Of a stretch of DNA of 40,137 nucleotides, positions 37,141 to 40,137 are shown piece by piece. The notes under the pieces are model-generated. The model was not told the origin of the DNA. It made no database searches and saw only the letters and a list, made by a program, of their open reading frames with translations. Source of the stretch: Symbiobacterium sp. (GTDB taxonomy: Bacteria > Bacillota > Sulfobacillia > DUSP01 > DYEP01); contig DYEP01000129.1 of NCBI GenBank assembly GCA_020725675.1, positions 1 to 40,137 on the forward strand, written 5' to 3'. Positions within the stretch are counted from its first letter, which is position 1; each line of letters starts with the position of its first letter. A program made the translations under genes and the position numbers.

Positions 37141-38133
37141 CTACTTCTTTTCGGGCTCGGTTATCTTCGGTGCACCGGCACGAGAAATGGAGTCTCTCAT
37201 CTGGGTATCAGCCTGGATATTCTGAAGCTGATAGTAATCCATAACTCCTAGCTTGCCCTGCCTCAGTGCTTCTGCTAGTGCGCGAGGCACTTCGGCCTCC
37301 GCTTCCACCACTTTGGCTCTTTTCTCTTGAACTACAGCTCGCATCTCCTGCTCTTTTGCCACAGCCATGGCGCGTCTCTCTTCGGCCTTCGCCTGTGCGA
37401 TACGCTTGTCCGCCTCTGCGCGATCCGTCTCAAGCCGTGCGCCTATGTTTTCGCCTACATCCACATCTGCTATATCAATGGACAGTATTTCGAACGCTGT
37501 GCCCGCATCAAGCCCCTTCGCCAACACAGTCCTTGAGATCGTGTCTGGATTTTCGAGCACTTCCTTGTGGCTATCAGCTGAACCTATGGTCGTGACGATA
37601 CCCTCACCGACGCGCGCAATGACGGTATCTTCTCCGGCCCCACCGACAAGTCTGTCGATATTGGCTCTTACAGTAACCCGGGCGCGGGCCTTTAATTCTA
37701 TACCGTCCTTCGCAACTGCCGCTACAACAGGCGTCTCTATTACCTTGGGGTTAACACTCATCTGTACCGCCTGCAACACGTCTCTCCCTGCAAGGTCAAT
37801 TGCCGCCGCTCGCTCAAATCCGAGAGGAATTGCAGCTCTTTGTGCAGCGATAAGTGCATTTACCAGCCGATCTACGTTACCGCCGGCAAGATAGTGTGCC
37901 TCAAGCTTGTTGATGTTTACTTCAAGTCCTGCTTTCGTCGCCCTGATCAACGGGTTAATGATGCGGTGCGGCGGGACTTTCCGGAGCCGCATCCCCACGA
38001 GCGTGAAGATACCAATCCTGACACCGGCAGCAAGAGCGCTGATCCACAGGCCAAGCGGAATAAAACTGAACAGTATAGAAAGCCCTATGAACACGACGGC
38101 TATCAGGATTAAGCCTGTTAGCAATGTTTCCAC
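37141..38133 (-). CDS. floA: Flotillin-like protein FloA
   Basis: [75 protein letters not shown]. Confidence 0.96.
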   Translation of the reverse strand: METLLTGLILIAVVFIGLSILFSFIPLGLWISALAAGVRIGIFTLVGMRLRKVPPHRIINPLIRATKAGLEVNINKLEAHYLAGGNVDRLVNALIAAQRAAIPLGFERAAAIDLAGRDVLQAVQMSVNPKVIETPVVAAVAKDGIELKARARVTVRANIDRLVGGAGEDTVIARVGEGIVTTIGSADSHKEVLENPDTISRTVLAKGLDAGTAFEILSIDIADVDVGENIGARLETDRAEADKRIAQAKAEERRAMAVAKEQEMRAVVQEKRAKVVEAEAEVPRALAEALRQGKLGVMDYYQLQNIQADTQMRDSISRAGAPKITEPEKK

Positions 38134-38200
38134 TCATAAACCCTCCCTTATCGTCTGAAGTGCTGAGAGTGATCTTCTGGATGCTTATACTATCTTCCTC

Positions 38201-39517
38201 TCACGATTTACTATCATCTTCAGCCACTTCCCTTACGACCACGCGGGGCCCTTCTATGGAAATGACTTCTATCTTCCTGCCTTGCGGAATAAACCCCGAC
38301 TCTGAGACCACATCCACGCGCCTGCCGTTGATTGAGGCGACTCCGGAGGGTCTCAATATGGTGAGCGTAGTTCCAGTCTCACCTAGCAATTCCTGGTGCT
38401 CCCTCGGTGCTACGTAACCTGATTCCTTATCTTCCCTTGCAGTCAAAAGCAGCCTGTTGAACCACCCCTTCTTCGCTGCCAAACGGGCAAAGACGACAAC
38501 AAGCAGCAAGGTCGCCAGTATGGAGACCACCAGCGACTGCAGAGCACCTACAGCATTTGAAGATGCAAAGAACAGGCTGGCACCTATTGATATGATTCCC
38601 GCAATCCCGAACACTCCAAACCCGGGCATAAATGCCTCTACCATAAGCAATATGACGCCGAGGATGAACAGCACCAATACTTCCAGTCCTGCCAACCCGG
38701 CGATGAAATATGCTCCAAAATATGTGACCAGGGCTATTACGCCCAGTGTGCCTGGCACGCCCCAGCCCGCGGTGAAGAGTTCCAGGATTATACCAAGAAA
38801 ACCTATGCTGAGTAACAGCGGTCCAATGGTCGGACTCGTAACGAACTGTGCCAATCGTTCTGCAGTACTGACCTTAATCTCCACGATCCGTGCGCCTGAG
38901 AATCCCAGCTCTTCCAGGAGTTCTGCCCGGGTAGATACCACCCCGTCAATAAAGCCGAGTTCAAGGGCACGCTTTGCAGTAAGGGTGAGCAGCTTCCCTT
39001 CCTCTACCACGCCCGGTATCTCCACTGCAGCGTCAGCCATGGCCCGGGCAATTTGAGGGTCCCGGCCTCGGCGCTCCGCAGTTGCCTCAAGTTCAGACAC
39101 CCATGCGGATAACACCTTCTCGTCCAAAGGTCTTGGCTCAGCCGCCCCTATGCTGGATGAAGGTGCCATGTATATCCGTTCTGCAGCCAGGGCTATCAGC
39201 GCCCCTGCAGACCAGGCGCGCCCTTTGACAAAGGCCACCACGCGGACAGGTGAATCTATGATCACTTCCTTAATATCTAGTGCAGAATCAATAAGCCCGC
39301 CAGGAGTCGCGATCTCGATTACAACAAGATCCGCTCCTGCTCCCGCAGCAGTCTGAAGTCCCCTTTCTATCACGCCTGCTGTCCCCGGGCTTATGTCATT
39401 CTTCAAAGGAATGACGTACACCAACATGTCTTCCGCACTCATGCCGACAGAAGGTACAAGAATAATTAACAGGAGTACAAGCAGCAACGCGGCTTTCCTA
39501 AGATTCATCCGGCCCAC
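38201..39517 (-). CDS. NfeD family membrane-bound serine protease (ClpP-like plus NfeD domain)
   Basis: IEIATPGGLIDSALDIKEVI, WSAGALIALAAERIYMAPSSSIGAAEP, TM bundle, and OB-fold-like C-terminus. Confidence 0.95.
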   Translation of the reverse strand: MGRMNLRKAALLLVLLLIILVPSVGMSAEDMLVYVIPLKNDISPGTAGVIERGLQTAAGAGADLVVIEIATPGGLIDSALDIKEVIIDSPVRVVAFVKGRAWSAGALIALAAERIYMAPSSSIGAAEPRPLDEKVLSAWVSELEATAERRGRDPQIARAMADAAVEIPGVVEEGKLLTLTAKRALELGFIDGVVSTRAELLEELGFSGARIVEIKVSTAERLAQFVTSPTIGPLLLSIGFLGIILELFTAGWGVPGTLGVIALVTYFGAYFIAGLAGLEVLVLFILGVILLMVEAFMPGFGVFGIAGIISIGASLFFASSNAVGALQSLVVSILATLLLVVVFARLAAKKGWFNRLLLTAREDKESGYVAPREHQELLGETGTTLTILRPSGVASINGRRVDVVSESGFIPQGRKIEVISIEGPRVVVREVAEDDSKS

Positions 39518-39547
39518 TCCTTCCGGCCCTTGGTATCTTTGCTGTCT

Positions 39548-40009
39548 TTATACCTCCGAAAGTAGTTCCTTTACTATCCTATTCACGAGCTTGCCGTCGC
39601 ACCTACCACGAACCTTCGGCATTAAGGCACCCATGACGCGTCCCAGGTCCCCCAGACCCCGGGCCCCGAGCTCCGAAATAACGAGGGCGGCTAACTTTCT
39701 TATCTCCACCTCATCCATCTGTTCAGGCAAATATTCCATGAGGATGCTGATTTCTTGCATCAGCTGGTCGGCTGCGTCTTGTCTTCCGCATCTATTATAC
39801 TCCTCGATTGCCTCCCGTCTCTGTTTCACTTCGCGCGCGATCACATCGAGCACTTCGGCATCGCCAAGCGCACGTCCCTTATCGACCTCAGCGTTTTTTA
39901 TGGAAGCCCGGACCAGTCTGATCACTGAAAGCCGGAGTCTTCCATCTTCCCTCGCCTTCATCGCCGCCTTCATATCTTCAACCAGTCTATCCTGGAGATT
40001 CAAGACCAC
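39548..40009 (-). CDS. yqeY: GatB/YqeY domain protein
   Basis: LQDRLVEDMKAAMKAREDGRLRLSVIRLVRASIKNAEVDKGR and YLPEQMDEVEIRKLA. Confidence 0.95.
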   Translation of the reverse strand: MVLNLQDRLVEDMKAAMKAREDGRLRLSVIRLVRASIKNAEVDKGRALGDAEVLDVIAREVKQRREAIEEYNRCGRQDAADQLMQEISILMEYLPEQMDEVEIRKLAALVISELGARGLGDLGRVMGALMPKVRGRCDGKLVNRIVKELLSEV

Positions 40010-40074
40010 ACCCCCTCTGAAGATAGTAGAGCCGATAGTGAAAGACGACCGGGTAGCCGGCCGCCGACTGTTTC

Positions 40075-40137
40075 TTACTTAAACTTTCTTCTCCTCGCCG
40101 CTTCAGATTTCTTCTTCCGGCGAACGCTGGGTTTCTC
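40075..40137 (-). CDS. rpsU: 30S ribosomal protein S21, C-terminal end (cut by the window)
   Basis: Minus-strand translation EKPSVRRKKKSEAARRRKFK-stop, upstream of yqeY as in Firmicutes. Confidence 0.9.
   Translation of the reverse strand, partial: EKPSVRRKKKSEAARRRKFK

Noticed and set aside
37266-39356. Plus-strand Ser/Thr/Pro-rich ORFs opposite floA and nfeD (e.g. 37367-37894, 38457-39056)
   Set aside because: Antisense shadows of well-supported genes with no domain signature or RBS context.
1-40137. CRISPR arrays, prophage modules, intact transposases or toxin-antitoxin pairs
   Set aside because: No regularly spaced direct repeats were noticed, and no cas, phage-structural, intact transposase or TA-type proteins appear among the supported ORFs.

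Overview
The window is chromosomal DNA from a Firmicutes/Clostridia-type, spore-forming bacterium, inferred from yqfC/yqfD, the gene order and a glycine T-box. Almost every gene is on the minus strand. The backbone is a conserved housekeeping block. Read on the minus strand it runs: rpsU (end) - yqeY - nfeD - floA - small membrane protein // accessory segment // yqfC - yqfD - phoH - 7TM-HD phosphohydrolase - ybeY - dgkA - DUF502 - cdd - era - mgtE - recO - DUF4342 - T-box - glyQ - glyS - PPDK regulatory protein - ppdK - DAG kinase-like - plsY - dgt - dnaG - rpoD - tRNA-Asn/Met/Val - kbl - tdh - trmK - nif3-like - TPM protein - lemA - rnpB (5' part).

The main anomaly is at about 29.0-36.7 kb, where an apparent accessory catabolic/transport cassette interrupts the block between the floA operon and yqfC. 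It has two divergent arms. The minus arm is a TRAP transporter (DctP-DctQ-DctM) plus an orphan URO-D-superfamily enzyme. The plus arm is an XRE-cupin regulator, a Na+/solute symporter and a creatininase-family amidohydrolase. An imperfect palindrome sits in front of dctP, a hairpin terminator lies at one end, and a possible decayed integrase N-terminus lies at the other. No phage, CRISPR array or intact IS element was seen. All calls come from reading the sequence and recognising motifs; no searches were run.
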